Source of the DNA: an uncultured Collinsella sp.
Lineage (GTDB): Bacteria; Actinomycetota; Coriobacteriia; Coriobacteriales; Coriobacteriaceae
Assembly (NCBI GenBank): GCA_958407465.1
Contig: CATYIV010000031.1
Span: forward strand, 1-23,987
Direction: 5' to 3'
DNA length: 23,987 nt
Position 1 is the first letter of the stretch; the number at the start of each line of letters is the position of its first letter. Of this stretch, positions 8,129-15,921 are shown piece after piece. The position numbers and the translations under genes are program-made. The notes below the pieces were generated by a model. It searched no databases, was not told where the DNA came from, and saw only the letters and a list, made by a program, of their open reading frames with translations.

Positions 8129-8155
8129 TTTATACGGCTGTCATACTTCTCTAAA
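8129..8155 (-). promoter_or_regulatory. Candidate pgeF-pst promoter with Pho-box-like element
   Basis: Minus strand TATAAA (8134-8129) is a good -10 hexamer, with ATG 53 bases further on. No good -35 lies at the proper distance. In its place the plus strand reads CTGTCATA (8138-8145), three bases, then CTCTAAA (8149-8155), which resembles the E. coli Pho box (CTGTCATA-3 bases-CTGTmAy) at about 14 of 18 positions. Activated promoters often lack a -35. The orientation is opposite to that of E. coli pst, so this is a candidate only. Confidence 0.35.
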
Positions 8156-8181
8156 AGGATACCTGCTGCGCTGGAGGCAAT

Positions 8182-8203
8182 CGTAAAGGGAACGTAAAGA
8201 GAT
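8182..8203 (-). repeat. 11-bp tandem direct repeat upstream of pgeF-pst
   Basis: Two adjacent 11-base units, CGTAAAGGGAA (8182-8192) and CGTAAAGAGAT (8193-8203), agree at 9 of 11 positions; on the minus strand the core is CTTTACG twice. TGGAGG copies at 8172 and 8204 flank them at nearly the same spacing. Eleven-base direct repeats are the usual footprint of OmpR/PhoB-class regulators such as PhoP. It sits 48 bases upstream of the candidate -10. The binding protein is inferred. Confidence 0.45.
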
Positions 8204-8231
8204 TGGAGGTTCTAGTTTACAAAGTCGAAAT

Positions 8232-8260
8232 AAAAAGGGCGCGTCCATACGGACACGCCC
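8232..8260 (-). terminator. Intrinsic terminator after ftsZ
   Basis: On the minus strand GGGCGTGTCC (8260-8251) pairs with GGACGCGCCC (8246-8237) in a 10-bp stem with one G-U pair and a GUAU loop, followed by TTTTTATTT. It is 26 bases past the ftsZ stop and separates the dcw operon from pgeF-pst, which therefore needs its own promoter. Confidence 0.92.
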
Positions 8261-8286
8261 CTGTGCACAACAATGCAAAGAACGAC

Positions 8287-9441
8287 TTAGAAGCTACCGC
8301 GCTTCAGGAAGTCGGGAAGCTCGAACTGATCGTTGCCGAAGTTAGGAAGCTCGGTGCCACCGACGTTGCGGGTCGGAGCGGCCTGAGCCGGGCTCGTGGC
8401 AGGAGCGGTGCGCTGCGGCTCAGCGGAGGCAGCGGCCTTGCTCTGAGACTGCTGAGCAGCAAAGAGCTCGTCCTGACGGTTGACGTTGGAGTCGGAGAAG
8501 CCCGTAGCGATGACGGTGATACGCACCTGATCGCCCAGGGACTCGTCGACAACGGTACCGAAGATGATGTTGGCCTCGGGGTCGACGGCGTTGGCGACAA
8601 CGTCGGCGGCGTCGCTGATCTCCTGGATGCCCAGGTCCTTGGAACCGGCGATGGAGAGCAGCACGCGCGTGGCACCATCGATGGAGCTCTCGAGCAGCGG
8701 GCTGGAGATGGCCTGCTGGGCAGCGTCGACGGCACGGGTGTCCCCAGAAGAGGTACCGATACCCATCATGGCGGTACCGGCCTGCTTCATGATGGTCTTA
8801 ACATCGGCGAAGTCCAGGTTGATGATACCGGGGACGGTGATGAGGTCGGTGATGCCCTGGGTGCCCTGGGAAAGGACGCCATCGGCAATCGCGAAGGCCT
8901 CGAGCATGGTGGTCTTCTTCTCGGCGATGTCGAGCAGCTTATCGTTAGGGATGACGATCATGGTGTCGACGCAATCGGAGAGGGTCTTAATGCCCTCCTC
9001 GGCGCTCTTCTTGCGCTTGCGGCCCTCGAAGGTGAAGGGCTTGGTCACGACGGCGACGGTCAGCGCACCGACCTCGTTCATCGCGATATCGGCAACGATG
9101 GGAGCAGCGCCGGTACCGGTGCCACCGCCCTCGCCGCAGGTGATGAACACCATGTCGGCGCCAGCGAGCGCCTCGGCAATGTCGTCGCGGGACTCATCGG
9201 CAGCCTTGCGGCCAACCTCGGGGTTGGCGCCGGCGCCCAGGCCGCGGGTAAGGTCGGTGCCGATGTGCACCTTGATATCGGCATCAGAGATCGCGAGTGC
9301 CTGAGCATCGGTGTTGATGGCAACAAACTCGACGCCGCGGATGCCCTCTTCGATCATTCGATTGACCGCGTTGGTACCGCCGCCGCCGACGCCGACCACC
9401 TTAATGACGGCAAGGTAGTTGTTGATCTCTGTCTCGTGCAT
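8287..9441 (-). CDS. ftsZ: Cell division GTPase FtsZ
   Basis: FtsZ is the tubulin-like GTPase that forms the Z-ring. The 384-residue protein has the N-terminal nucleotide fold beginning [17 protein letters not shown] (13-29), the tubulin signature [10 protein letters not shown] (105-114), the T7-loop [11 protein letters not shown], and a C-terminal variable linker rich in Ala/Gln/Pro (about 320-368). It ends with the conserved [12 protein letters not shown] peptide, which should bind SepF. The start at 9441 has GGAGG six bases upstream; an in-frame upstream ATG at 9471 would add 10 residues before the ribosome site and is rejected. It has a 199-bp AT-rich leader and a strong terminator, so it can be expressed apart from the genes before it. 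Confidence 0.99.
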   Translation of the reverse strand: MHETEINNYLAVIKVVGVGGGGTNAVNRMIEEGIRGVEFVAINTDAQALAISDADIKVHIGTDLTRGLGAGANPEVGRKAADESRDDIAEALAGADMVFITCGEGGGTGTGAAPIVADIAMNEVGALTVAVVTKPFTFEGRKRKKSAEEGIKTLSDCVDTMIVIPNDKLLDIAEKKTTMLEAFAIADGVLSQGTQGITDLITVPGIINLDFADVKTIMKQAGTAMMGIGTSSGDTRAVDAAQQAISSPLLESSIDGATRVLLSIAGSKDLGIQEISDAADVVANAVDPEANIIFGTVVDESLGDQVRITVIATGFSDSNVNRQDELFAAQQSQSKAAASAEPQRTAPATSPAQAAPTRNVGGTELPNFGNDQFELPDFLKRGSF

Positions 9442-9640
9442 GTCGGTCCTCCGAACAAAGGTTATAGCCATAGCATGGGTCGACCCCTGCGCACATTAAC
9501 CTTCAGGTTGAAAGTAAATGCAAAGGTAAACCGTATTATGTTTGCACATTATGAACGTATCAGTCAAATAATTGACCGTGAAAACCAAACAAACCAGATA
9601 AACGGCGTGGTATGGCCCCTCAACAAAGCATCAACCAGCG
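9442..9640 (-). promoter_or_regulatory. AT-rich leader of ftsZ with several inverted repeats
   Basis: The ftsQ-ftsZ gap is markedly richer in A/T than the flanking genes. It contains GTCAAATAATTGAC (9563-9576, arms GTCAA/TTGAC), TGCAAA (9519-9524) with TTTGCA (9541-9546) whose centres are 22 bp apart, and the palindrome AACCTTCAGGTT (9498-9509). Two minus-strand CATAAT hexamers (9553-9548 and 9540-9535) could be -10 elements but lack clear -35 partners. A promoter for ftsZ is likely; its exact position is not settled. Confidence 0.5.
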
Positions 9641-10897
9641 CTACGAGGTCGGAGCGTTCCTAAATGTATAGTTACCCGGAGAGCGCACATTGATATACGT
9701 TACGCCCTCTACCTGCGAAAGCAGCTTGGTGACTACGCGCTCCTTCTTGACGATATCGTTCGAATCGCCCAGCGACACCTCAATGCCGTTATTGAGGTTT
9801 GCCGAGATGGCTTCGACCGAAGGCGTGGAAATATCCTTGACTTGTCCCAAGAACTCGCTCGAAAAACCACGCACATAATCCAAGCCAGCCTTAACGGCCT
9901 TGGAGCTCACTGCCTGGCCGGAAACCGGAGCGACATCCGCCGAGACATCAGTCAACAACACCGCGCCATAGTGCTTAGCGAGCGCCAGCGCGGCATCGAT
10001 TCCGGTCAAGGTATTTGAGCCCTGCCCTGTCGTGATGACGTTGCCTTGGTCGTCCACTTCGACCGACGTCGACAGTGGGGCGATCCAGGTGTCATCATCC
10101 CCGATGGCCCAGGCAAGGTCATCGGAACTGATATAGGCAATTGCGATGACCTTGCGCTCCATCGGCGTAATGATGAGCGTATGCGGGAACTGACGCTGGA
10201 CATCCACGCCCGAGACCCACGGATTCTGCTTGAGGTCCTCGGTAATCTGGTCGGGATCGACGTTAAAAAGCGACGTTCCCTCGGGCAAATCGATCAGCTG
10301 GATAGCATCGTGCTTCGTCACATGCTCGCTTCCTTGAATCTGAATATCAGTGGCGGTAAACAATCCAGAGTTAATCACCACGATAGCAACGACGACGAGC
10401 ACGGCCAAGACGGCCAAAACGCCGCCCACGATTTTGCCTTTGCCTGTAACGACAGAAGCGGCGTCTGATGTTTTATTTGCCATCGCCCTAAGTGAAGACA
10501 ACGGGTTGACGCCTTTTTTACCCGAAGGCTTCTTGGCGGTAGCCGGCACCGATGTCAGCGAGCGCGGTTTCGATGCGCCCAGCGTGCGACTCGGACGCGC
10601 CGCCTTAGTTCCTGTCGAGGGCTTAGGAGTTGCCATAGGACGGGCAGGCTTGGCGCCCATAACAGGCTTTGACGTCACCGAGGGACGCGAGGACTTTTTT
10701 ACGGCCGGACGATTACCGAGCTGCGAGCCGACAACCGGACGACTGGTCTGTCGAGCATGCCCGACAGACTTAGAGTGCGCGACGGTGTTGCGTTGAGGTT
10801 TGGCAGGCGCGCCGGAACGCCCTCCGGCACGGCGGAAGGTAGGTTTCGATGCTCTAGAAGCCGAGGAATTTAACTTCCGGTCTGAGCTCGATGCCAT
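9641..10897 (-). CDS. ftsQ: FtsQ/DivIB division protein with long basic N-tail
   Basis: FtsQ/DivIB is a bitopic membrane protein that joins FtsL and FtsB-type partners and the septal synthase. The 418-residue protein has a 156-residue cytoplasmic tail rich in Arg, Lys, Pro, Ser and Ala (many RP, KP and SRP pairs), one membrane segment (about 157-178), an extracellular POTRA domain (about 182-250: TDIQIQGSEHVTKHDAIQLI, then PWVSGVDVQRQFPHTLII) and the FtsQ beta domain to about 410. Most FtsQ cytoplasmic tails are far shorter. The start overlaps the murB 3' end by 44 bp and is backed by GAGGGAGG just before the ATG. Next downstream is the AT-rich ftsZ leader. Confidence 0.93.
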   Translation of the reverse strand: MASSSDRKLNSSASRASKPTFRRAGGRSGAPAKPQRNTVAHSKSVGHARQTSRPVVGSQLGNRPAVKKSSRPSVTSKPVMGAKPARPMATPKPSTGTKAARPSRTLGASKPRSLTSVPATAKKPSGKKGVNPLSSLRAMANKTSDAASVVTGKGKIVGGVLAVLAVLVVVAIVVINSGLFTATDIQIQGSEHVTKHDAIQLIDLPEGTSLFNVDPDQITEDLKQNPWVSGVDVQRQFPHTLIITPMERKVIAIAYISSDDLAWAIGDDDTWIAPLSTSVEVDDQGNVITTGQGSNTLTGIDAALALAKHYGAVLLTDVSADVAPVSGQAVSSKAVKAGLDYVRGFSSEFLGQVKDISTPSVEAISANLNNGIEVSLGDSNDIVKKERVVTKLLSQVEGVTYINVRSPGNYTFRNAPTS

Positions 10898-11765
10898 ACG
10901 CCTCCCTCACCTTTCCGTGTACATGTCTGATAACCGCGGCAACGTCATCGGCCGAGGCAGTTCCGTTATTAACGATAAAATTAGCGTGAACGGGCGAAAC
11001 TTCCGCGCCGCCAATCGAAAAACCCTTTAATCCACAATCCTCGATAAGCTTGCCCACACTCGCATCGGGCGGGTTGCGAAAGACCGACCCGCAGGATGCG
11101 CGACCCATGGGCTGCGTACGCTTGCGCCTCGTCAGGTACCGTTCCATGCACACGCGAATGTCGGCCTTGGGCGCCGGTTTAAGCTTGAGCACGCACTCGA
11201 GGATGATCTCATTGCGGGGAAGGCTACATTCGCGGTAGCCCCAAGTGATCTCGGACCCCGCATAATGCTTGATACCGGATGCCGGGTCAAACGTTACGAC
11301 ATCCTCAACCAGCGAGCCAATCCACTCGGTCCGTGTGCCGGCATTCATAGATATCGCACCGCCAACCGAGCCAGGGATGCCAACGGCAAACTCAAGGCCC
11401 GAGAGGCTACGCGACAGGGCATCGTTGACCAGGCGCGCAAACATCACGCCCGCACCGACCGTCAGCGTACAACCGTCATCGGCAACAACCGTGCGCTGAA
11501 ACTCACGTCCGAGCGAAATGACGGCACCGCGATAACCGCCATCGGCAACCAGCAGATTGGAGCCCTTGCCGATGATGACCCACGGCACCTGCTCGCGATC
11601 GAGCACCGCCACGGCGCGGCGGAGGGCATGATAGCTATGGCACGTCACAAAGAGGTCGGCCTTGCCGCCGATACGATAGCTCGTATGACGCGCAAGGCGC
11701 TCGTCCTCGATCACATCCGTGTCGATCATGCCCGAGAGCGCCATGACGGCGTTAAACAGACCCAT
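10854..11765 (-). CDS. murB: UDP-N-acetylenolpyruvoylglucosamine reductase MurB
   Basis: MurB reduces UDP-GlcNAc-enolpyruvate to UDP-MurNAc with FAD and NADPH in the cytoplasm. The 303-residue sequence has the FAD-binding segments HTSYRIGGKADLF, WVIIGKGSNLLVADGGYRG and GLEFAVGIPGSVGGAISMNAG, and the catalytic-site motif SCGSVFRNPP with the proton-donor serine, followed by LIEDCGLKGFSIGGAEVSPVHANFIVN split across about residues 236-262. The start is 5 bp after the murC stop with only a weak ribosome site; ATG codons at 11744 and 11729 are in-frame alternatives without better sites. Its end is overlapped by ftsQ. A murB between murC and ftsQ is seen in several Gram-positive lineages. Confidence 0.96.
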   Translation of the reverse strand: MGLFNAVMALSGMIDTDVIEDERLARHTSYRIGGKADLFVTCHSYHALRRAVAVLDREQVPWVIIGKGSNLLVADGGYRGAVISLGREFQRTVVADDGCTLTVGAGVMFARLVNDALSRSLSGLEFAVGIPGSVGGAISMNAGTRTEWIGSLVEDVVTFDPASGIKHYAGSEITWGYRECSLPRNEIILECVLKLKPAPKADIRVCMERYLTRRKRTQPMGRASCGSVFRNPPDASVGKLIEDCGLKGFSIGGAEVSPVHANFIVNNGTASADDVAAVIRHVHGKVREAYGIELRPEVKFLGF

Positions 11766-11770
11766 TAGAC

Positions 11771-13189
11771 TTAAGCGTCTTTCTTGGCAGTCAGATACTC
11801 GATAAACTCGGGACCGACGGTCGTAACGTCACCGGCACCCATTGTGAGCAGCAAGTCGCCCTCGCCCACCATCTGCTCGAGCTCCTGATTGAGCTCAAGA
11901 CGGCTGGAGCAGTACACGACCTCCTTGCCAGGATGCTTGGCGCGCACGGTATCGGCGAGCATCTTAGAGGTAACACCCGGAATGGGCATCTCGCCAGCCG
12001 AGAACACATCAATCAGCAGCAGTTTATCGGCATTGGCAAATGCATCGGCAAAGTCGTCGCACAGGGCCTGCAGGCGCGAATAGCGGTGCGGCTGGAACAC
12101 GACGTCGACGTGCTTGTAGCCCAGCGACGAAGCGGCAGCAAGCGTCGCCTTGATCTCGGTGGGGTGATGGCCGTAATCATCGACCACGGTGATGCCATCG
12201 ATATCGCCCACGTGGGTAAAGCGACGACGGACGCCCTCAAAGCTCGAAAGCGCCTTGGCGGCAGCGTCGATGTCAAGGCCCAGGACATGGGCGACGGTGA
12301 GCACCGCCGTGGCGTTGAGCATGTTGTGGCGACCGGGATTACTCTTGATCTCCACAGCGTGCTCAGTGCCGTCCTCAAAGCGAACGATAAAGTCGCTCTG
12401 GATGCCCTTGACATCCGGGTGCATGCAGACGATGTCGTTGTTCTCGGCAAAACCGTAGGAAAGCACGTGACGGCCCGTCGACTTGGCGAGCTCGACCAGA
12501 TGCGGGTCCTCACCGCAGACGATGACGGTGCCGTCCTCGCCCACCAGGCTCATGAATTTGGCGAAAGTTGCCTCGATCTCCTCGATACCCGAGTAGTGAT
12601 CGAGGTGGTCGGCCTCGACGTTGGTCACAATGACTACGTTGGGGTTCAGGAACAGGAAGGAGCTGTCGGACTCGTCGGCCTCGGCGACAAAGTAGTCGCC
12701 CGAGCCGTTCTTGCCGTTCGTGTCATAGCCCTCGACGATGCCACCGATCAAGAAACTCGGATCCAGACCCATGCGGTCGAGCATGGTGGCGCACATCGAA
12801 GACGTGGTGGTCTTGCCATGCGTGCCGGCAACAGCGACGGTGGTGTAGCCGTGGCCCAAAGCAGAGAGCATCTTGGCACGGGGCCACACGGGAATACCAA
12901 GCTCGCGAGCGCGCACGAGTTCAGGGTTGGACTCCGGAATAGCGGTAGAGACAACAACCACGTCGGGCTTGACCTCGTCGATCGTGGCGGCCTCATGGCC
13001 CACATGCACCTGCACACCAGCGCGGGTAAGCTGGCGGATATAACGTGACGTCTTAAGGTCGGAGCCGGTAACGGCATAACCGCGCTCGTGAAGAACGAGG
13101 GCGATGCCGCTCATGCCGGCGCCGCCGATACCGATAAAGTGGGCGCTCTTAAACTCGGGCGCGGAGGTTGCAGTCTGGGAATCAGCCAT
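11771..13189 (-). CDS. murC: UDP-N-acetylmuramate--L-alanine ligase MurC
   Basis: MurC adds L-Ala to UDP-MurNAc using ATP. The 472-residue protein shows the UDP-binding glycine loop HFIGIGGAGMSGIA (17-30), the ATP loop AGTHGKTTTSS (121-131, K126), and the central and C-terminal Mur ligase domains (EADESDSSFLFLNP; NVEADHLDHYSG; FEGVRRRF; VVDDYGHHPTEIKA; FQPHRYSR). The start at 13189 has AAGGAG 11 bases upstream, a slightly long spacing; an in-frame GTG at 13216 would place the ribosome site inside the gene. The 97-bp gap before it, after murG, shows no clear promoter. Downstream murB follows at once. Confidence 0.97.
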   Translation of the reverse strand: MADSQTATSAPEFKSAHFIGIGGAGMSGIALVLHERGYAVTGSDLKTSRYIRQLTRAGVQVHVGHEAATIDEVKPDVVVVSTAIPESNPELVRARELGIPVWPRAKMLSALGHGYTTVAVAGTHGKTTTSSMCATMLDRMGLDPSFLIGGIVEGYDTNGKNGSGDYFVAEADESDSSFLFLNPNVVIVTNVEADHLDHYSGIEEIEATFAKFMSLVGEDGTVIVCGEDPHLVELAKSTGRHVLSYGFAENNDIVCMHPDVKGIQSDFIVRFEDGTEHAVEIKSNPGRHNMLNATAVLTVAHVLGLDIDAAAKALSSFEGVRRRFTHVGDIDGITVVDDYGHHPTEIKATLAAASSLGYKHVDVVFQPHRYSRLQALCDDFADAFANADKLLLIDVFSAGEMPIPGVTSKMLADTVRAKHPGKEVVYCSSRLELNQELEQMVGEGDLLLTMGAGDVTTVGPEFIEYLTAKKDA

Positions 13190-13286
13190 GTGCTCGTGTA
13201 CTCCTTGCGTAAACACTGCCTGTAACCCGTTAACTGTACCGCACCTACCGCATCAGCGCGAGGGCGACCGACGATATCCCGTCTAA

Positions 13287-14402
13287 CTAACGCAAACCCT
13301 CTACCGCATCCGCCAGAAGAGCGGCGGCCCTATCCTGAGCCAGACCACGCGCCGCCTGACACATGGCGTCGCGCGCCGCCGCGTCATCGACCAAGTGCAG
13401 CAGCTCATCGGCAAAGGCAGAACCGTCGATATCGGCATCGGCGCAGAGCACGCCGGCCCCGGCGTCGACCAGATAACGAGCATTGGTGGTTTGGTGGTCG
13501 GCTGTCGCATGCGGATACGGCACGAGCACCGAAGGCACGGCGAGCGCAGCGACCTCGGCCACGCTCGATGCGCCCGAACGCGAGAGCACCAAATCGGCAG
13601 CAGCCAGCATATCGCCCATGTTGTCGATGTAAGGCTGGACGCGGTAACGCTTCGCCTCCTCGGGCGTCAGCGCCAAAGCGCGCTCGGTCTCCTCAAAGCC
13701 GTCGGCACCCGTCGAATGCAACACATAGAGGTTCTTGCGCGAAAGCAGCTCGTTTTTGAGCGAAGCCACGCGCTCGTTGAGGTGCTGGGCGCCAAGTGAA
13801 CCGCCAAAGACGAGCAGCAGCGTAGCGTCCTCGGGAACGCCAAGTGCCTTGCGGCCGCGAGCGCGATCGCCCTCGATTACCGAGCGACGTACGGGGTTGC
13901 CGGTCATGAGCACGTGGCCAGGGTCACCTTCGCGCTCAAAGACCGAACGCGCTGCCGGCACCGAGATGCACACGCGGGCGGCGTGGGAGTTCATCATCTT
14001 GTTGGCCAGGCCCGGAACAGAGTTCTGCTCATGCAGCAGATACGGAACGCCCGCGCCCTTGCACCACCCCAGCAGCGGAACCTCGACATAGGCACCAAAA
14101 CCAATGGCGGCATCGGGCTTGCCAACCTTTGAAAAATGACTGGCGAGCGCACGCTTGGCCTTGTTGACACGCCACAGCGAGGTCAGCGCCGTCCAAGGAC
14201 GGGAGCGGTCGAAGCCTGTGACCGTAATGGGCACAAAATCAAACCCAGCCTCGGGGACCAGACGACCCTCGAGCTTGCGCGACTGGCCTACGAACACAAC
14301 GTGGTGGCCACGGTCACGCAGCTCTTCGGCCAAGGCGAGCGCGGGGTTGATGTGCCCTGCCGTGCCGCCGGCTGCAATAGCAACGGTCATTTTATCGGTC
14401 AT
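13287..14402 (-). CDS. murG: MurG GlcNAc transferase (lipid II synthesis)
   Basis: MurG transfers GlcNAc from UDP-GlcNAc to lipid I on the inner membrane face, giving lipid II. The 371-residue protein has the first glycine loop AAGGTAGHINPALALAEEL (10-28), the variant GFGAYVEVPLL of the usual GFGGY loop, LLHEQNSVPGLANK, the TGNPVR linker, FGGSLGAQHLNE, and the donor-site motif LSRSGASSVAEVAALAVPSVLVPYP then ADHQTTNA, in the C-terminal half. GGTAGH rather than GGTGGH is common in actinobacterial MurG, from memory. The start overlaps the ftsW end by 11 bp and has GAAGGGA six bases upstream. A 97-bp gap separates it from murC. Confidence 0.97.
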   Translation of the reverse strand: MTDKMTVAIAAGGTAGHINPALALAEELRDRGHHVVFVGQSRKLEGRLVPEAGFDFVPITVTGFDRSRPWTALTSLWRVNKAKRALASHFSKVGKPDAAIGFGAYVEVPLLGWCKGAGVPYLLHEQNSVPGLANKMMNSHAARVCISVPAARSVFEREGDPGHVLMTGNPVRRSVIEGDRARGRKALGVPEDATLLLVFGGSLGAQHLNERVASLKNELLSRKNLYVLHSTGADGFEETERALALTPEEAKRYRVQPYIDNMGDMLAAADLVLSRSGASSVAEVAALAVPSVLVPYPHATADHQTTNARYLVDAGAGVLCADADIDGSAFADELLHLVDDAAARDAMCQAARGLAQDRAAALLADAVEGLR

Positions 14403-15912
14403 GGTAGTCCCTTCGTACACGCGGTCCCTGGTCGTCGGTACGCAGACGCGCCGACGGGTCTGAGTTCAAATCGATTCGATTATATCCGCCGCCCGCATTG
14501 CGAGGAGTGGGGCGCTGAGGACGACCTTGCGGCGCCGTTCGCTGACGCGGGCGGGCTGCGGGGTCGGTCGCAGAGCCATCCAGGACGGTAAAACCGTTAC
14601 GCGAAGATCGCTCGCCGCGCACGTGAGGCACGCCGGCGGTACTCTCATCCATAACGGCAAAGCTCTCACGGCGGCGGTCATACTCATCGCGGCGGGCGCT
14701 CTCGTACGAAACGCGCAGGATCAACCCGGCAAGCATGAGCGACACAATAATCGACGAACCGCCGTAGCTAATAAACGGCAGCGGTTTGCCCGTCATGGGA
14801 AACACGTTGAGGATGCCCAGCGCATTAATCAAAAACTGCACCGCGAGAATGACCGCGGAGCCAGACGCCATAAGCGCGCCCCGACGATCGGTCGCCTGCT
14901 CGGCAATGCGAAACGCCGAGTAGATCAGCATCGCAAACACCAAGAAGAACAGCACGGTTCCGACAAAACCGACTTCCTCGCCAATGATGGCCAGGATGTA
15001 GTCGTTGTGCGCTTCGGGCAGATACGAGTACTTCATGGTTGAGTTGCCAATGCCGCGGCCGAACAGACCGCCCGAGGCAAAGGCCATGATGGCAAGCGTG
15101 GCCTGATAGCCGTCACCATACTCGTCGGCCCAAGGGTTCAAGGCAACCTGAATACGCACCATACGGTACGGCTCTGCGACAAGCGCAATCATGATCACGA
15201 GAATGCCGAAGATTAGCACGCCGATGATAAATCTGGGGTCGAGACCCGCAAACAACGCCATGCACATGAGGGTCAACAGGATGATCAGGACAGTACCGAA
15301 ATCGGGCTGGATAAAGATCAGAAAGAGCGAAATGCCCAGGTAGATGCCCATCTTGCGAAGGAATTCGTTGATGTTGCCACCGGGCGAAAAGAAGCGATCA
15401 AGCATGATGGCCGAATACGCAATGGCAAATGGCTTTAAAAACTCGGAAGGCTGGAACTGAATACCGGCGATGTTGAGCCAGCGCGTGGCGCCACGGCTGC
15501 CGCTGCCCACCAAGAACACCAGAAGCAGTAGCCCGATCATGCCGATAAGGAAGATCCTGAGCACATCCTCCCCAAACCAGCTGTCCGGCAAGATGCGCAC
15601 GATGGCAACCATAGCCAGCACGCCAACTCCGGCAAACGCGGCTTGTCGAAACAGAAAAAACGTCGCCGAGCCATTCTCGTGCAGCGCCTCGACCGAAGAC
15701 GCCGAGTACACCATCAGCAGGCCAAAGCACACCAAGGTAAACAGGCAGGCCATGAATATCAAACGGGGGCGCATGATACGGGCGGGAACGCCGGCAATAT
15801 AGCGTTCGCTAAACGTCTGCCCGCCGCGACCGGAACGCGGTGTGCTGCGCCGCGAGGAAGCACGGTCCGAGTCGGGCCTCCTCATACCTTGTCGGGGGCT
15901 CTCCTCTCTCAC
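14392..15912 (-). CDS. ftsW: FtsW septal peptidoglycan glycosyltransferase
   Basis: FtsW is the SEDS-family polymerase that works with the septal class B PBP. About 506 residues from a GTG start carry an Arg/Ser-rich tail (to about 45), ten hydrophobic segments, the SEDS motifs LNIAGIQFQPSEFLKPFAIA and FIQPDFGTVLII with the expected catalytic Asp, and FPMTGKPLPFISYGGSSI near the end of the membrane part. A basic, disordered tail of about 100 residues follows (Arg, Pro, Gly, Asp-rich). The GTG at 15912 has AGGGG six bases upstream; a TTG at 15918 adjoins the same site, and an ATG at 15885 is a third choice. The 3' end overlaps murG. Confidence 0.95.
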   Translation of the reverse strand: MREESPRQGMRRPDSDRASSRRSTPRSGRGGQTFSERYIAGVPARIMRPRLIFMACLFTLVCFGLLMVYSASSVEALHENGSATFFLFRQAAFAGVGVLAMVAIVRILPDSWFGEDVLRIFLIGMIGLLLLVFLVGSGSRGATRWLNIAGIQFQPSEFLKPFAIAYSAIMLDRFFSPGGNINEFLRKMGIYLGISLFLIFIQPDFGTVLIILLTLMCMALFAGLDPRFIIGVLIFGILVIMIALVAEPYRMVRIQVALNPWADEYGDGYQATLAIMAFASGGLFGRGIGNSTMKYSYLPEAHNDYILAIIGEEVGFVGTVLFFLVFAMLIYSAFRIAEQATDRRGALMASGSAVILAVQFLINALGILNVFPMTGKPLPFISYGGSSIIVSLMLAGLILRVSYESARRDEYDRRRESFAVMDESTAGVPHVRGERSSRNGFTVLDGSATDPAARPRQRTAPQGRPQRPTPRNAGGGYNRIDLNSDPSARLRTDDQGPRVRRDYHDR

Positions 15913-15921
15913 CGGCAACCC

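Noticed and set aside
9496..9549. 17-residue minus-strand open frame in the ftsZ leader
   Set aside because: No ribosome site precedes its ATG, and such short frames are expected by chance in AT-rich DNA.
8203..9663. Long plus-strand open frame opposite ftsZ (486 codons)
   Set aside because: It mirrors the codon pattern of ftsZ and its leader on the other strand, spans the ftsZ terminator and has Gly/Asp/His-rich low-complexity translation. Such antisense frames are common in GC-rich genes.
11933..13048. Plus-strand open frame opposite murC
   Set aside because: Shadow of murC; no ribosome site or recognisable motif.
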